From Parcubacteria group bacterium (GTDB lineage Bacteria > Patescibacteriota > JABMPQ01): a stretch of 45,210 nt of DNA. Under the pieces are notes generated by a model, which worked only from the letters and a program-made list of their open reading frames with translations, was not told the origin of the DNA and made no database searches. Shown piece by piece: positions 24,602 through 33,150 of the stretch. The position numbers and the translations under genes were made by a program. The stretch covers positions 1-45,210 of the forward strand of contig JABMPQ010000008.1 in NCBI GenBank assembly GCA_013202585.1, written 5' to 3'. Position 1 is the stretch's first letter, and every line of letters starts with the position of its first letter.

Positions 24602-25837
24602 ATGAATGAAGTCAGACTCAACCTAAAAAACAAAAAAGTCTTCACTACCTATCTAGTGATTGTTTTGTTACTGGTTAGCTTTATGGCCGGCTTGTACCTT
24701 GGTCGTAGTCAGCATGTACAAAATAATCTACGAGAGCAAAACGTCGAACTAGCAAATTTAAACTCTGATAAAACAGAAAAGGTGGATTTCAATCTGTTTT
24801 GGGATGTTTGGGAAACGATTGAGAAAAAATATATTAATGATCTAGATTATCAAAAGATGTTGCGCGGTGCCATTACTGGCATGGTGGCTTCACTTGATGA
24901 CCCTTATACAGCCTATATGGATCCAGAAACCAGTCAGGAATTTCAGGAAGAGATTACTGGTACTTTTGAAGGAATCGGGGCAGAAATTGGTATTAAAAAG
25001 AATAACCTAACTATCATTTCTCCTTTACCTTCCTCGCCAGCCGAACAAGCCGGCATTAAAGCCCGCGATATCATTATCAAAATCAACGGCGAGGATGCTA
25101 CTAGTATGAACTTAATTGAAGCGGTATCTAAAATGCGTGGAGAGAAAGGCTCGCAAGTCACCCTCAGCATTATTAGAAACGGTTGGGAGGAAACTAAAGA
25201 CATCACTATTACCCGTGACACGATCGAAGTTAAGAGCGTCACTTGGGATTTGAAAAAGCAAAATAATAAATCAATTGCCTATATTGAGCTATCATATTTC
25301 GGCGGAGATACTTCCACTGAATTTAAAAGAATTGTTACCGACATTATGGCCTACGAAGTAGATGGAGTTATTTTAGATCTACGTGGTAATTCTGGTGGAT
25401 ATTTAGAAAGCTCGATTGAAGTCGGCAGTGAATTTGTTGCCAGCGGACAAATAGTTGCTATAGAAGAATTTTCCGATGGCCAAAAAGATGAATATAAAGC
25501 GAAAAATGGTTCCCGTTTAGTTACTATCCCCACAGTAGTATTAATTGACGAAGGTTCAGCTAGTGCTTCTGAAATTGTGGCTGGTGCCTTGCGTGACCAC
25601 CGACAGTCCAAGCTCATTGGTATGAAATCTTACGGCAAGGGCTCGGTTCAAGAATTAGAACATTATGACGACAATTCTTCCTTACGAGTGACTGTAGCCA
25701 AATGGCTCACTCCTTCTGGTAAAAACATAAATGGCGAGGGCTTAAGTCCTGACATTGAAGTTGATTTATCAGACGAAGATTATAATAACGATAGAGATCC
25801 ACAATTAAATAAAGCCCTGGAAGTTATTACTCAATAA
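24602..25837 (+). CDS. ctpA: C-terminal processing peptidase (S41 family)
   Basis: This 411-residue protein has an N-terminal membrane anchor at about 15-33 (TTYLVIVLLLVSFMAGLYLG), a PDZ domain at about 105-185 (GIGAEIGIKKNNLTIISPLP, SPAEQAGIKARDIIIKINGE) and an S41 protease domain. The catalytic dyad is Ser321 in EGSASASE and Lys346 in SYGKGSVQ, 25 residues apart as in E. coli Tsp. The enzyme cuts proteins near the C-terminus on the outer side of the cell membrane and takes part in protein quality control or envelope remodelling. The ATG at 24602 lies 12 bases after the structured element, without an SD. DUF1232, acyP, rplI and pyrG follow on the same strand. Confidence 0.93.
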   Translation: MNEVRLNLKNKKVFTTYLVIVLLLVSFMAGLYLGRSQHVQNNLREQNVELANLNSDKTEKVDFNLFWDVWETIEKKYINDLDYQKMLRGAITGMVASLDDPYTAYMDPETSQEFQEEITGTFEGIGAEIGIKKNNLTIISPLPSSPAEQAGIKARDIIIKINGEDATSMNLIEAVSKMRGEKGSQVTLSIIRNGWEETKDITITRDTIEVKSVTWDLKKQNNKSIAYIELSYFGGDTSTEFKRIVTDIMAYEVDGVILDLRGNSGGYLESSIEVGSEFVASGQIVAIEEFSDGQKDEYKAKNGSRLVTIPTVVLIDEGSASASEIVAGALRDHRQSKLIGMKSYGKGSVQELEHYDDNSSLRVTVAKWLTPSGKNINGEGLSPDIEVDLSDEDYNNDRDPQLNKALEVITQ

Positions 25838-25840
25838 TTT

Positions 25841-26122
25841 ATGGAATTCCCCAAGAAAAAATTTGAATCTTTGTGGCGCAAATTCAAAGCCAGTATCAAT
25901 CTTTTTTTCGACAAAAAAGTCCCTTGGATTTACAAAATCATCCCGGTTATTTCGATTATTTATTTAATATTCCCGTTTGATTTCATTAGCGATTACCTGC
26001 CGATATTAGGACAATTGGATGATCTAACCGTCATTGGTGGTTCATTAGCCATTTTCACTAAGCTCGCTCGTCAGTATAAGCAAAAAAATGAACAAGGGAG
26101 TGAATCTCAAGATAAAAGGTAA
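25841..26122 (+). CDS. DUF1232 (YkvA-like) membrane protein
   Basis: This 93-residue protein carries the DUF1232 pattern YLIFPFDFISDYLPILGQLDD at about 45-65, here read as a hydrophobic helix followed by the conserved P(F/I)D(L/F)IPDxxPxxGxxDD core with Ser in place of the first Pro. A second hydrophobic segment follows (LTVIGGSLAIFTKLA). The function of the family is unknown. It begins three bases after ctpA and its 3' end overlaps the acylphosphatase gene by 35 bases, so the genes form one transcript. Confidence 0.85.
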   Translation: MEFPKKKFESLWRKFKASINLFFDKKVPWIYKIIPVISIIYLIFPFDFISDYLPILGQLDDLTVIGGSLAIFTKLARQYKQKNEQGSESQDKR

Positions 26123-26363
26123 GGTGCAGGGAGTATTTTTTCGTGTTAGCGCTCAAGAGAAAGCGCAAGAGCTCGATTTGATGGGTTGGATCAAAAATAA
26201 AACTGACGGAACAGTTGTTATCGAAGCAGAGGGCGAAGAACAGAGGCTACAAGAGTTAATTAATTGGTGTCAAGCTGGACCAGAATATGCTAAAGTGGAC
26301 GATATAAAGGTCGAATGGCAAACACCGACAGGAAAATTCAAAGATTTCACTATTAATCACTAA
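26088..26363 (+). CDS. acyP: Acylphosphatase
   Basis: This 91-residue enzyme hydrolyses acyl phosphates such as 1,3-bisphosphoglycerate or carbamoyl phosphate. The signature KGKVQGVFFRVSAQEKA contains the phosphate-binding Arg19, and GWIKNKTDGTV contains the catalytic Asn37; the 18-residue spacing is that of the family. Phe replaces the usual Gly or Tyr in GVxFR. The ATG at 26088 lies inside the DUF1232 gene; a GTG at 26100 would give an enzyme four residues shorter and is an alternative start. It is probably cotranslated with its neighbours. Confidence 0.92.
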   Translation: MNKGVNLKIKGKVQGVFFRVSAQEKAQELDLMGWIKNKTDGTVVIEAEGEEQRLQELINWCQAGPEYAKVDDIKVEWQTPTGKFKDFTINH

Positions 26364-26372
26364 AAGAATCAC

Positions 26373-26816
26373 ATGAAGGTAGCACTAAAAGAAGACGTTG
26401 AGAAGCTAGGCAAAAAAGGAGATATTAAAGAAGTAGCTGACGGTTACGCCCGCAATTTTTTAATTCCGCGCGGTTTAGTAGAAATGGCCACAGAGGCAGT
26501 CATTAAACGAACGGAGAAAATTCGCCAAGCGAGAAAAGTAACCGATGTGAAAGAACAAAAAGAATTATCTAAATTGGCTGACCAGGTTGCCGGCCAGAAA
26601 ATAAAGCTTAAGGCTAAGGCTAAAGACGATAAACTTTTTGGTTCAATTGCTGCTGCTGATATCGCTCAGGCCATTGCTGACAAAACTAAGGTAGAAATAG
26701 ATAAGAAAATGGTTGTTTTACCAGAACCCATCAAGAAAGTGGGGGAATACGTCGTGAAAATAAAATTTGTCGATGATGTCGAGGCGGAGGTAGTGGTTAA
26801 GGTAGTGGCAGAATAG
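26373..26816 (+). CDS. rplI: 50S ribosomal protein bL9
   Basis: This 147-residue protein matches bL9 along its whole length. The N-terminal RNA-binding domain reads MKVALKEDVEKLGKKGDIKE and DGYARNFLIPRGLV. A long connecting helix rich in Lys and Glu follows (about 42-80), and then the C-terminal domain with LFGSIAAADIAQAI. It binds 23S rRNA near the L1 stalk. bL9 is reported to be missing from several Patescibacteria lineages, so its presence here is a useful phylogenetic clue. There is no SD ahead of the ATG; the gene lies nine bases after acyP and 38 bases before pyrG. Confidence 0.96.
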   Translation: MKVALKEDVEKLGKKGDIKEVADGYARNFLIPRGLVEMATEAVIKRTEKIRQARKVTDVKEQKELSKLADQVAGQKIKLKAKAKDDKLFGSIAAADIAQAIADKTKVEIDKKMVVLPEPIKKVGEYVVKIKFVDDVEAEVVVKVVAE

Positions 26817-26854
26817 AAAAATCAGTAGCTAGTAATTAATAATTACTAAAAAAC

Positions 26855-28492
26855 ATGACTAAATATATTTTCGTCACCGGTGGCGTTATTTCCGGATTAG
26901 GTAAAGGTATCACCTCGGCTTCAATTGGCCTCCTTTTGAAAAACAAAGGCTATAAAGTAGCCAACGTTAAATGTGAAATGTACGTCAACATTGACGCTGG
27001 CACTATCCGCCCCACTGAACACGGGGAGGTTTTTGTCACCGAAGATGGTGTCGAAACTGATCAGGACATCGGTAACTACGAGAGATTCCTCAATCACGAT
27101 AATCATGCCGAAAACTTTATAACCACTGGTCAAATTTACCAAACGGTTATTCGGAAAGAGCGTAATTTTGAGTATGAGGGAGAAGATGTCGAGGTAGTCC
27201 CACATGTACCAGAAGAAATTATTCGTCGCCTCAAAGCGGCCGGCAAAGACCCGGAAATAGACTTCGTTATTAGTGAATTTGGTGGGACAGTAGGGGAATA
27301 TCAAGGTGTGTTATTTCTGGAAGCAGCCAGAATGATGGAGGTCAAAAATCCCGAGAATGTAGTTCATATCCATGTTTCTTATCTACCGACTCCTAAAACG
27401 ATCGGGGAAATGAAGACTAAGCCGGTACAATATTCGGTGCGAACTCTAAATGCCGCTGGTATAAAACCTCATTTTGTCGTCGGTCGAGCGGAATATCCGC
27501 TAGATGACAAAAGAAAAGAAAAGCTTTCCCAATTCTGTAGTGTTCCAGCCGATCACGTAATTTCTAATCATGATGTTGAATCAGCTTATGAAGTGCCCAT
27601 GGTACTGGCTAAACAGAAGCTCGGTGAAAAAATACTAAAGCAATTTGGCTTACCATCCGAGAAAAAAGCTAGTCAGCCAAAAGATTTGCTTAAAGAGTGG
27701 GGCGAGTTAGTCAAAACCATCAAAAGTGTTAAAAAAGAAATTAAAATTGGTATTGTTGGTAAATATTTTGCTACCGGCGAGTTCACTCTAGAGGACTCGT
27801 ATATCTCTGTTATTGAAGCTATCAAACACGCCTGTTGGCATCACAAGGTGAAACCAGTAGTGCAATGGATCAATGCTGAGGTCTACGAAAAAGATGCGAA
27901 AAAAGTCAAAGAATTAGACGAATATGATGGGATAATTATCCCGGGCGGCTATGGCAAGCGGGGGACAGAGGGCAAAATAAAGGCCTTAGAATATGCCCGT
28001 GAAAATAAGATCCCTTTCTTGGGATTATGCTACGGCTTACAAATGGCAGTAATCGAATTCGCTCGTAATGTCTGTGACCTCAAAGGAGCTAATTCGGTCG
28101 AAATTGACCCTCAGACGCCTCATCCCGTTATTAACCTATTGCCCGAACAAGAAAAGCTTATTAAAGAGAAAAAATATGGCGGCACTAATCGCCTCGGCGC
28201 TTATCCTTGTGTACTAGAAAAGGGAAGTATTGCCCATAAAGCTTATGGCACTGATAAAATTAGCGAGCGTCACCGCCATCGCTATGAATTTAACAATGAA
28301 TACCGTGACCAACTGACCAAGGCTGGACTACAGATCGGGGGAATATACGAAAAATGGGACTTAGTTGAAATAATTGAACTACCTGATCACCCTTTCTTTG
28401 TTGGCACCCAATTTCATCCTGAATTTCAATCGCGACCGCTAGATCCTCATCCGCTATTTAAGGAGTTTATTGGAGCGGCTAAGGGCAAGTAG
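26855..28492 (+). CDS. pyrG: CTP synthase
   Basis: This 545-residue enzyme makes CTP from UTP, ATP and glutamine. The N-terminal synthetase domain (1-265) has FVTGGVISGLGKGITSASIG and TEHGEVFVTEDGVETDQDIG. The glutaminase domain (about 285-545) has the nucleophile elbow PFLGLCYGLQMAV and the catalytic His in GTQFHPEFQSRP. A departure from the family is KCEMYVNIDAGTIRPTEH, where most enzymes read KxDPYxNxDxGTMxPxxH. The essential HGEVFV and ETD residues are kept, so it should be active. CTP is also the substrate for CDP-polyol synthesis at 2772-6547, though the two loci are far apart. A bidirectional terminator follows at 28515. Confidence 0.97.
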   Translation: MTKYIFVTGGVISGLGKGITSASIGLLLKNKGYKVANVKCEMYVNIDAGTIRPTEHGEVFVTEDGVETDQDIGNYERFLNHDNHAENFITTGQIYQTVIRKERNFEYEGEDVEVVPHVPEEIIRRLKAAGKDPEIDFVISEFGGTVGEYQGVLFLEAARMMEVKNPENVVHIHVSYLPTPKTIGEMKTKPVQYSVRTLNAAGIKPHFVVGRAEYPLDDKRKEKLSQFCSVPADHVISNHDVESAYEVPMVLAKQKLGEKILKQFGLPSEKKASQPKDLLKEWGELVKTIKSVKKEIKIGIVGKYFATGEFTLEDSYISVIEAIKHACWHHKVKPVVQWINAEVYEKDAKKVKELDEYDGIIIPGGYGKRGTEGKIKALEYARENKIPFLGLCYGLQMAVIEFARNVCDLKGANSVEIDPQTPHPVINLLPEQEKLIKEKKYGGTNRLGAYPCVLEKGSIAHKAYGTDKISERHRHRYEFNNEYRDQLTKAGLQIGGIYEKWDLVEIIELPDHPFFVGTQFHPEFQSRPLDPHPLFKEFIGAAKGK

Positions 28493-28514
28493 TCATTAGT
28501 CATTGCCAAACATA

Positions 28515-28545
28515 AAAAACAGCCCCGTCTATGTGGGCTGTTTTT
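28515..28545. terminator. Bidirectional rho-independent terminator between pyrG and rpmA
   Basis: AAAAACAGCCC (28515-28525) pairs with GGGCTGTTTTT (28535-28545) around a nine-base loop. It ends in a T-run on both strands, so it serves pyrG on the plus strand and rpmA, which converges on it, on the minus strand. Confidence 0.92.
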
Positions 28546-28564
28546 AGTATTATGTTGGTGAAAT

Positions 28565-28846
28565 TTACTTCGCTCCCACCACATTCACAAAACAACGTTG
28601 GACTAAATTACCATCAAAAGCTCGCACCTTCTTCTTCTTAAACTGCACTACACCATCTTGGACAGCAAACAAAGTATCATCACTACCACGTTGTACATTC
28701 ATACCGGGATGATATTTGGTACCACGCTGGCGCACGATAATACTGCCAGGCTTTACTGGCTGCCCAGCATATAACTTAACACCAAGTCGTTTTGATTTTG
28801 AATCACGTCCGAGCGCTGTGGAGCCGCCCGCTTTCCGATGAGCCAT
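28565..28846 (-). CDS. rpmA: 50S ribosomal protein bL27
   Basis: This 93-residue protein reads [20 protein letters not shown] at the N-terminus, then [30 protein letters not shown] and [14 protein letters not shown], the standard bL27 sequence. The flexible N-terminus reaches the peptidyl transferase centre. It lacks the longer N-terminal extension that Firmicutes and relatives cleave off. The usual partner rplU (bL21) is not beside it. The gene has its own TTGACA/TAATCT promoter at 28871-28899 and ends at the shared terminator. Confidence 0.97.
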   Translation of the reverse strand: MAHRKAGGSTALGRDSKSKRLGVKLYAGQPVKPGSIIVRQRGTKYHPGMNVQRGSDDTLFAVQDGVVQFKKKKVRAFDGNLVQRCFVNVVGAK

Positions 28847-28870
28847 TTTCGTAATTTATAGTATAGATAC

Positions 28871-28899
28871 AGATTAAACGAGCTCTTGAAAAGTGTCAA
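28871..28899 (-). promoter_or_regulatory. Sigma-70-type promoter of rpmA
   Basis: On the minus strand TTGACA (28899-28894) and TAATCT (28876-28871) are 17 bases apart. The predicted start is near 28864, which gives a leader of about 18 bases before the ATG at 28846, without an SD. Confidence 0.65.
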
Positions 28900-28987
28900 G
28901 GGAAGTGATAAGGTAGGGACAAATGAGTGGGTTGTAGGCCGCGGCGATAGGCCGGGGGTGTTTGTTTGTAGTTATTTTATTAATTAA

Positions 28988-29151
28988 GGGGCTATCACCA
29001 AGCACGCTTTCGTAACGAAATTTCTCAATTTCGGCCATAATCGTTTCAAAACCTTTTGGCTTATCTTAACAGATAGGCCGCAAGGTTTGCTCAACAATTC
29101 TGCTTCGAAATTGAGAAATTTCGTTACGAAAGCGTGCTTGGTGATAGCCCC
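28988..29151. repeat. Perfect 46-bp inverted repeat with nested hairpin
   Basis: The left arm at 28988-29033 and the right arm at 29106-29151 are exact reverse complements over 46 bases; they begin GGGGCTATCACC and end GGTGATAGCCCC. The 72-base centre holds a second hairpin pairing AAACCTT with AAGGTTT (ending at about 29089), GGC with GCC and TATC with GATA around TTAACA. The right arm ends three bases before the SD of the gene at 29165. It may be a foldback mobile element or a regulatory hairpin. The spacer 28900-28987 holds nothing I can name. Confidence 0.9.
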
Positions 29152-29164
29152 ACAAGGAGGGAAC

Positions 29165-29560
29165 ATGAACAAACTAAAGGTTTTTTGGCGTGCGCACCAA
29201 AATAAAGTCATTCTGACAATCGGGGGAGTTTTACTGGCGATTGCCAGCTTCGGTGCTGGACGGCTAACAGTGCTAGAAAAATCAGAACCAGTGGTAATTG
29301 AGGATCCGGTTGAGCAAGTGAGTCAGTGTCCAAAATGTGCTGTTAATAAAGAAACGGCCGACGACGCCGAAGAAGAAGACGAGGACGAAGAGGAAGTAGA
29401 GCAAGGTGACTACGTCGCCAGCAAAAATGGCTCTAAGTATTACTTAACGACCTGCTCCGGCGCTAACCGAATAAAAGAGGAAAACAAGGTTTGGTTTGAC
29501 ACTGTCGATGAGGCCAAAGCCGAAGGTTACGAACCAGCCAAGAATTGTAAGGGACTTTAA
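29165..29560 (+). CDS. Membrane-anchored acidic protein with Ada-like zinc-binding domain
   Basis: The ATG at 29165 is chosen because AAGGAGGG lies just upstream; a longer frame to 29087 would translate the inverted repeat. The 131-residue product has a basic start, one membrane helix at about 16-37 (ILTIGGVLLAIASFGAGRL), a CPKC motif at about 56-59, a very acidic linker (EEEDEDEEEVEQGDY) and a C-terminal module with YVASKNGSKYYLTTCSGANR, KVWFDTVDEAKAEGY and PAKNCKGL. The module resembles the Ada metal-binding domain, with Cys in YLTTCSGA and NCK as possible ligands. The function is unknown; it may bind metal or DNA at the envelope. Its stop overlaps the valS start (TAATG). Confidence 0.8.
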   Translation: MNKLKVFWRAHQNKVILTIGGVLLAIASFGAGRLTVLEKSEPVVIEDPVEQVSQCPKCAVNKETADDAEEEDEDEEEVEQGDYVASKNGSKYYLTTCSGANRIKEENKVWFDTVDEAKAEGYEPAKNCKGL

Positions 29561-31929
29561 TGCCCGAATTACCCAAAAAATATAATATCGGTGAGCGCGA
29601 AAAGCACTGGCAAGACTTCTGGGCTAAGGAAGATGTTTTTGCTTTTGACGAGAAATCTGATAAGCCGATCTATTCGGTTGATACACCGCCGCCGTATGTC
29701 TCCGCTGACCACTTGCACACTGGTCATATCATGAGCTATTCGCAAGCTGAATTTGTCGTGCGCTACAAACGAATGCGCGGATTCAATGTTTACTACCCGA
29801 TGGGTTTTGACGATAATGGTCTGCCGACTGAGAGATTTGTCGAAAAAAAGCACAAGGTAAATAAGAAAACAATTTCCCGCCCCGATTTTATTAAGTTGTG
29901 CCTAGAGGAGACCAAGAAAGGAGCTGAGACTTATCGGAAATTATGGACTGACCTCGGCATCTCCGTCGATTGGTCAAAGACATATAGTACCATCAATGAT
30001 CTCTGCCAGCGCCGATCGCAGTGGAGCTTTATTGATCTATACAAAAAGGGGAAAATTCAACGCGCCAAAAAACCAATCCTCTGGTGCACCACTTGCCAAA
30101 CCGCTATTGCTCAGGCCGACCTGGACGCGGAAGAAAGAAAAGGCAAGATCGCCCACATCAAAGTTAAAGTAAAAGACACTAAAGAAGATCTGATCTTTGC
30201 CACTACTCGCCCCGAATTACTACCAGCTTGTATGGGTATTTCCGTTAATCCCGATGATAAACGCTATCAACATCTGATCGGCAAGACAGTTGTTTTGCCG
30301 CTGACTGGCCAGGAATTGGAACTGACGGCGGACAAGGAAGGCGTCGATCCGGAATTCGGTAGCGGCGTGGTATATTTCTGCTCCTACGGTGGGGGAGAAT
30401 GTATTGAGTGGATGTCCCGCCACCCGGAAGCTAAGCCGACCCACATTCTTGATCCTGGCGGTAAATTTAATAAGCTAGCTGGAAATTACGCTGGACTAAG
30501 TGTGGGCGAGGCGCGTAAAAAAATATTAGCTGATCTCGACAAGGCAGGAGCGCTCGTAAAAATCGAGTCGCTAAAAAACGTTACTCACGTCCACGAACGC
30601 TGTGGTACTGACGTTGAATATATCCCGACCGAGCAGTGGTTTATAAAGCTTCTGGATGATAAAGATAAGTTGCTGGAATTTGGCGCCAAGCTTAACTGGC
30701 ACCCGGCCGATATGGCCAAAAAATACGTTGATTGGGTAGAAAGCTTAAAATGGGACTGGTGTATTTCGCGCCAGCGCTACTACGGTGTACCCTTCCCGCT
30801 TTGGTACTGTAAAGAATGTCAGGAAGTTATTTTGCCAGAGGAAGACAAGTTGCCCGTCGATCCTTCGACTGATACACCCGACAAACCTTGTCCCAAGTGC
30901 GGCAGCAAAGAATTCACCCCTGAGCTAGACGTAATGGATACTTGGATGACTTCGTCAATGACCCCTTATATTATCCGTGACGTTGCTCAGGACGACCGGG
31001 TTTTCCCCAATACTTTACGTCCCCAAGCCTTTGAAATCATTCGCACTTGGCTGTTTTACTCAGTCGCCAAGGCTTACCTTCACGATGACAGTATTCCGTT
31101 TAAAGATGTCATGATCTCCGGTCACGGCTTGGATGAACACGGGCGGAAAATATCAAAAAGCTTGGGCAATTATGTAGAGCCAAGCGCTATTTTGGAAGAA
31201 TACGGAGCCGACGCTATCCGCTACTGGGCCACAGGCGCTTCTTTGGGTGCTAATATGCGCTATAGCGAAGAGGAAATCAAGAAGGGCAAAAAGACAGTTA
31301 ACAAACTCTGGAACGCAACTAAGTTCTGCCTGTCGCATTTTGAGGACTTAGATTTGGATAAGAAAGTCGAGCTCGAGCCAGCTGATCAGTGGGTCTTAGA
31401 TGAGCTTTATAATACTATTGTGAACGCTACGAAAGATTTTGATAATTACGAGTATTCCAAGGCGCGAAATAACACAGATGCCTTCTTCTGGCAGACATTC
31501 ACTGATAATTACTTAGAATTCATTAAATATCGACTGTATAACCAGGAAGAAGTGGGTGAGGAGTCGTTTGTAGCGGCTCAGCAAACGCTATACGTCTGCA
31601 TATCAGCCATTTTAAAGCTCTATGCGCCTATTATGCCCTTTATCACTGAAGAGCTCTATCAGGCTTATTTTAAAGATATTGATGGCGCTACTAGCATCCA
31701 TGTTTCGGCTTGGCCTGAGGCAAAGGGGGAGTGGAGCATGGACGAAAATAAGCGGCAAGAATTTATTGATGCACTAGATGTTATATGGAAAATACGAAAG
31801 TATAAATCCGACCAACAAATTTCATTAGGGAAAGAAATAGATGAATTTGCCGTTAAAAACAAAGATTTGCCCGAAAAATACTTCAAATTCATTGAAAAAG
31901 CAGCTAGAGTCAAAAAGTTGATAAAATAA
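29560..31929 (+). CDS. valS: Valyl-tRNA synthetase, archaeal type
   Basis: This 789-residue class I synthetase attaches valine to tRNA-Val. The HIGH motif is HTGH at 53-56 and the KMSKS motif is KISKS at 530-534. The N-terminal pattern YKRMRGFNVYYPMGFDDNGL with PTERFVEKKHKV is that of archaeal and Rickettsia-like ValRS rather than the E. coli type. The editing domain (about 190-340) has LIFATTRPELLPACMGISVN. Zinc ligands are likely in WCTTCQ and in CKECQE/CPKCGS. The protein is shorter than bacterial ValRS and stops at RVKKLIK, so the C-terminal coiled-coil arm is missing. An archaeal-type ValRS in Patescibacteria suggests old gene transfer. The start overlaps the preceding stop. Confidence 0.93.
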   Translation: MPELPKKYNIGEREKHWQDFWAKEDVFAFDEKSDKPIYSVDTPPPYVSADHLHTGHIMSYSQAEFVVRYKRMRGFNVYYPMGFDDNGLPTERFVEKKHKVNKKTISRPDFIKLCLEETKKGAETYRKLWTDLGISVDWSKTYSTINDLCQRRSQWSFIDLYKKGKIQRAKKPILWCTTCQTAIAQADLDAEERKGKIAHIKVKVKDTKEDLIFATTRPELLPACMGISVNPDDKRYQHLIGKTVVLPLTGQELELTADKEGVDPEFGSGVVYFCSYGGGECIEWMSRHPEAKPTHILDPGGKFNKLAGNYAGLSVGEARKKILADLDKAGALVKIESLKNVTHVHERCGTDVEYIPTEQWFIKLLDDKDKLLEFGAKLNWHPADMAKKYVDWVESLKWDWCISRQRYYGVPFPLWYCKECQEVILPEEDKLPVDPSTDTPDKPCPKCGSKEFTPELDVMDTWMTSSMTPYIIRDVAQDDRVFPNTLRPQAFEIIRTWLFYSVAKAYLHDDSIPFKDVMISGHGLDEHGRKISKSLGNYVEPSAILEEYGADAIRYWATGASLGANMRYSEEEIKKGKKTVNKLWNATKFCLSHFEDLDLDKKVELEPADQWVLDELYNTIVNATKDFDNYEYSKARNNTDAFFWQTFTDNYLEFIKYRLYNQEEVGEESFVAAQQTLYVCISAILKLYAPIMPFITEELYQAYFKDIDGATSIHVSAWPEAKGEWSMDENKRQEFIDALDVIWKIRKYKSDQQISLGKEIDEFAVKNKDLPEKYFKFIEKAARVKKLIK

Positions 31930-31940
31930 CCCTTTTTTAT

Positions 31941-33128
31941 ATGTCCCGCCAAGACGCCCCCCCAATCTACCTCGACCACGCCGCGACCACGCCAGTTGAT
32001 CCGGAAGTTTTTGCCACCATGAAACCATACTTCACAGAGCATTACGGCAATCCCGCTTCAATTCACACGGTCGGGCAAAAAGCGATCATCGCTGTTGATG
32101 AGGCGCGTGAACAAGTAGCTGATTTTCTCGGCTGTAAAACGGGGGAGATCATTTTTACCTCCGGAGCCACCGAGAGCAATAATTTTGTTCTTAAAGGGGT
32201 GCTAGCAGCGGCCAAAATTCAGAAGCCGCATATTATTACTTCTACTATCGAACATCCCTGTATTCTTGATACTTGTCAGCACTTGGAGAAAAGGGGAGTG
32301 GAAGTGACCTATCTGCCCGTGGACAAAGAGGGGGTGCTGAACACTAAAAGTGTTCAAGAAGCAATCAAAGAAAATACTGTTCTCGTGACCATAATATATG
32401 CCAATAATGAAATTGGAACCATCCAACCGATCGCTGAAATAGGGGAAATCATTAAAAAAGCTAATCAAGAACGTAAAAACAAGATTATTTTTCACACCGA
32501 TGCCGTCCAAGCTATACAATATTTAGACTGTAATGTCAAGAAGCTGGGAGTTGATTTACTATCATTATCCGGCCATAAATTTTACGGACCAAAAGGAGTC
32601 GGGGTCTTATTTGTGAAAGAGGGGACGTTAATTGAGAAAATTCAGCATGGCGGCCACCAGGAGTATAATAAACGAGCGGGGACACTTAATGTGCCAGGGA
32701 TAGTTGGCTTAGGCAAAGCGACAGAATTAACTAGTAAAAATCGCGTCGCCGATAGTAAAAAACAGCAAAAATTACGTGATCTGTTAATCAACAGCATCCT
32801 AAAAAATATCCCCGATTCTCACTTAAACGGCTCAAATAAGCACCGATTACCCAATAATGCTAATATTAGATTCGATAAAATAGAAGGGGAGAGTATTATG
32901 CTACATCTAGACTTCGAAGGTATCGCCGTTTCTACTGGCTCCGCTTGCACCAGTGGCACTCTGGAGCCCTCTCATGTCCTCCTAGCCATCGGTGTTGCCA
33001 AAGAGCAGGCTCATGGTAGTATTAGGTTTACACTAGGAAAAGATACCTCCGAGGCTGACATTAAAAAAGTATTGGAGGTATTACCGCCGATAGTGAAAAA
33101 ATTACGTCAGATGTCACCTTTAAAGTAA
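31941..33128 (+). CDS. iscS: Cysteine desulfurase (IscS/NifS family)
   Basis: This 395-residue PLP enzyme releases sulfur from cysteine for Fe-S clusters and tRNA thiolation. IYLDHAATTPVDPEV opens the protein. His105 in TIEHPCIL, Asp187 in FHTDAVQ and the PLP lysine Lys213 in LSLSGHKFYGPKGVG form the cofactor site. The catalytic Cys336 lies in STGSACTSGTLEPSHVL, a longer loop of the IscS (group I) type. HGGHQEYNKRAGTLNV replaces the common GGGQERGxRxGTxNV. The scaffold gene iscU follows after a 165-base structured spacer. No SD is present. Confidence 0.95.
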   Translation: MSRQDAPPIYLDHAATTPVDPEVFATMKPYFTEHYGNPASIHTVGQKAIIAVDEAREQVADFLGCKTGEIIFTSGATESNNFVLKGVLAAAKIQKPHIITSTIEHPCILDTCQHLEKRGVEVTYLPVDKEGVLNTKSVQEAIKENTVLVTIIYANNEIGTIQPIAEIGEIIKKANQERKNKIIFHTDAVQAIQYLDCNVKKLGVDLLSLSGHKFYGPKGVGVLFVKEGTLIEKIQHGGHQEYNKRAGTLNVPGIVGLGKATELTSKNRVADSKKQQKLRDLLINSILKNIPDSHLNGSNKHRLPNNANIRFDKIEGESIMLHLDFEGIAVSTGSACTSGTLEPSHVLLAIGVAKEQAHGSIRFTLGKDTSEADIKKVLEVLPPIVKKLRQMSPLK

Positions 33129-33150
33129 ATATATTTGAATTATTTTGAAC

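Noticed and set aside
26921-27304. 127-codon frame on the minus strand within pyrG
   Set aside because: It is a shadow of a highly conserved enzyme gene, with no SD or promoter.
28984-29211. Minus-strand frame across the 46-bp inverted repeat
   Set aside because: It mirrors the frame on the other strand because of the palindrome; no homology and no start signal.
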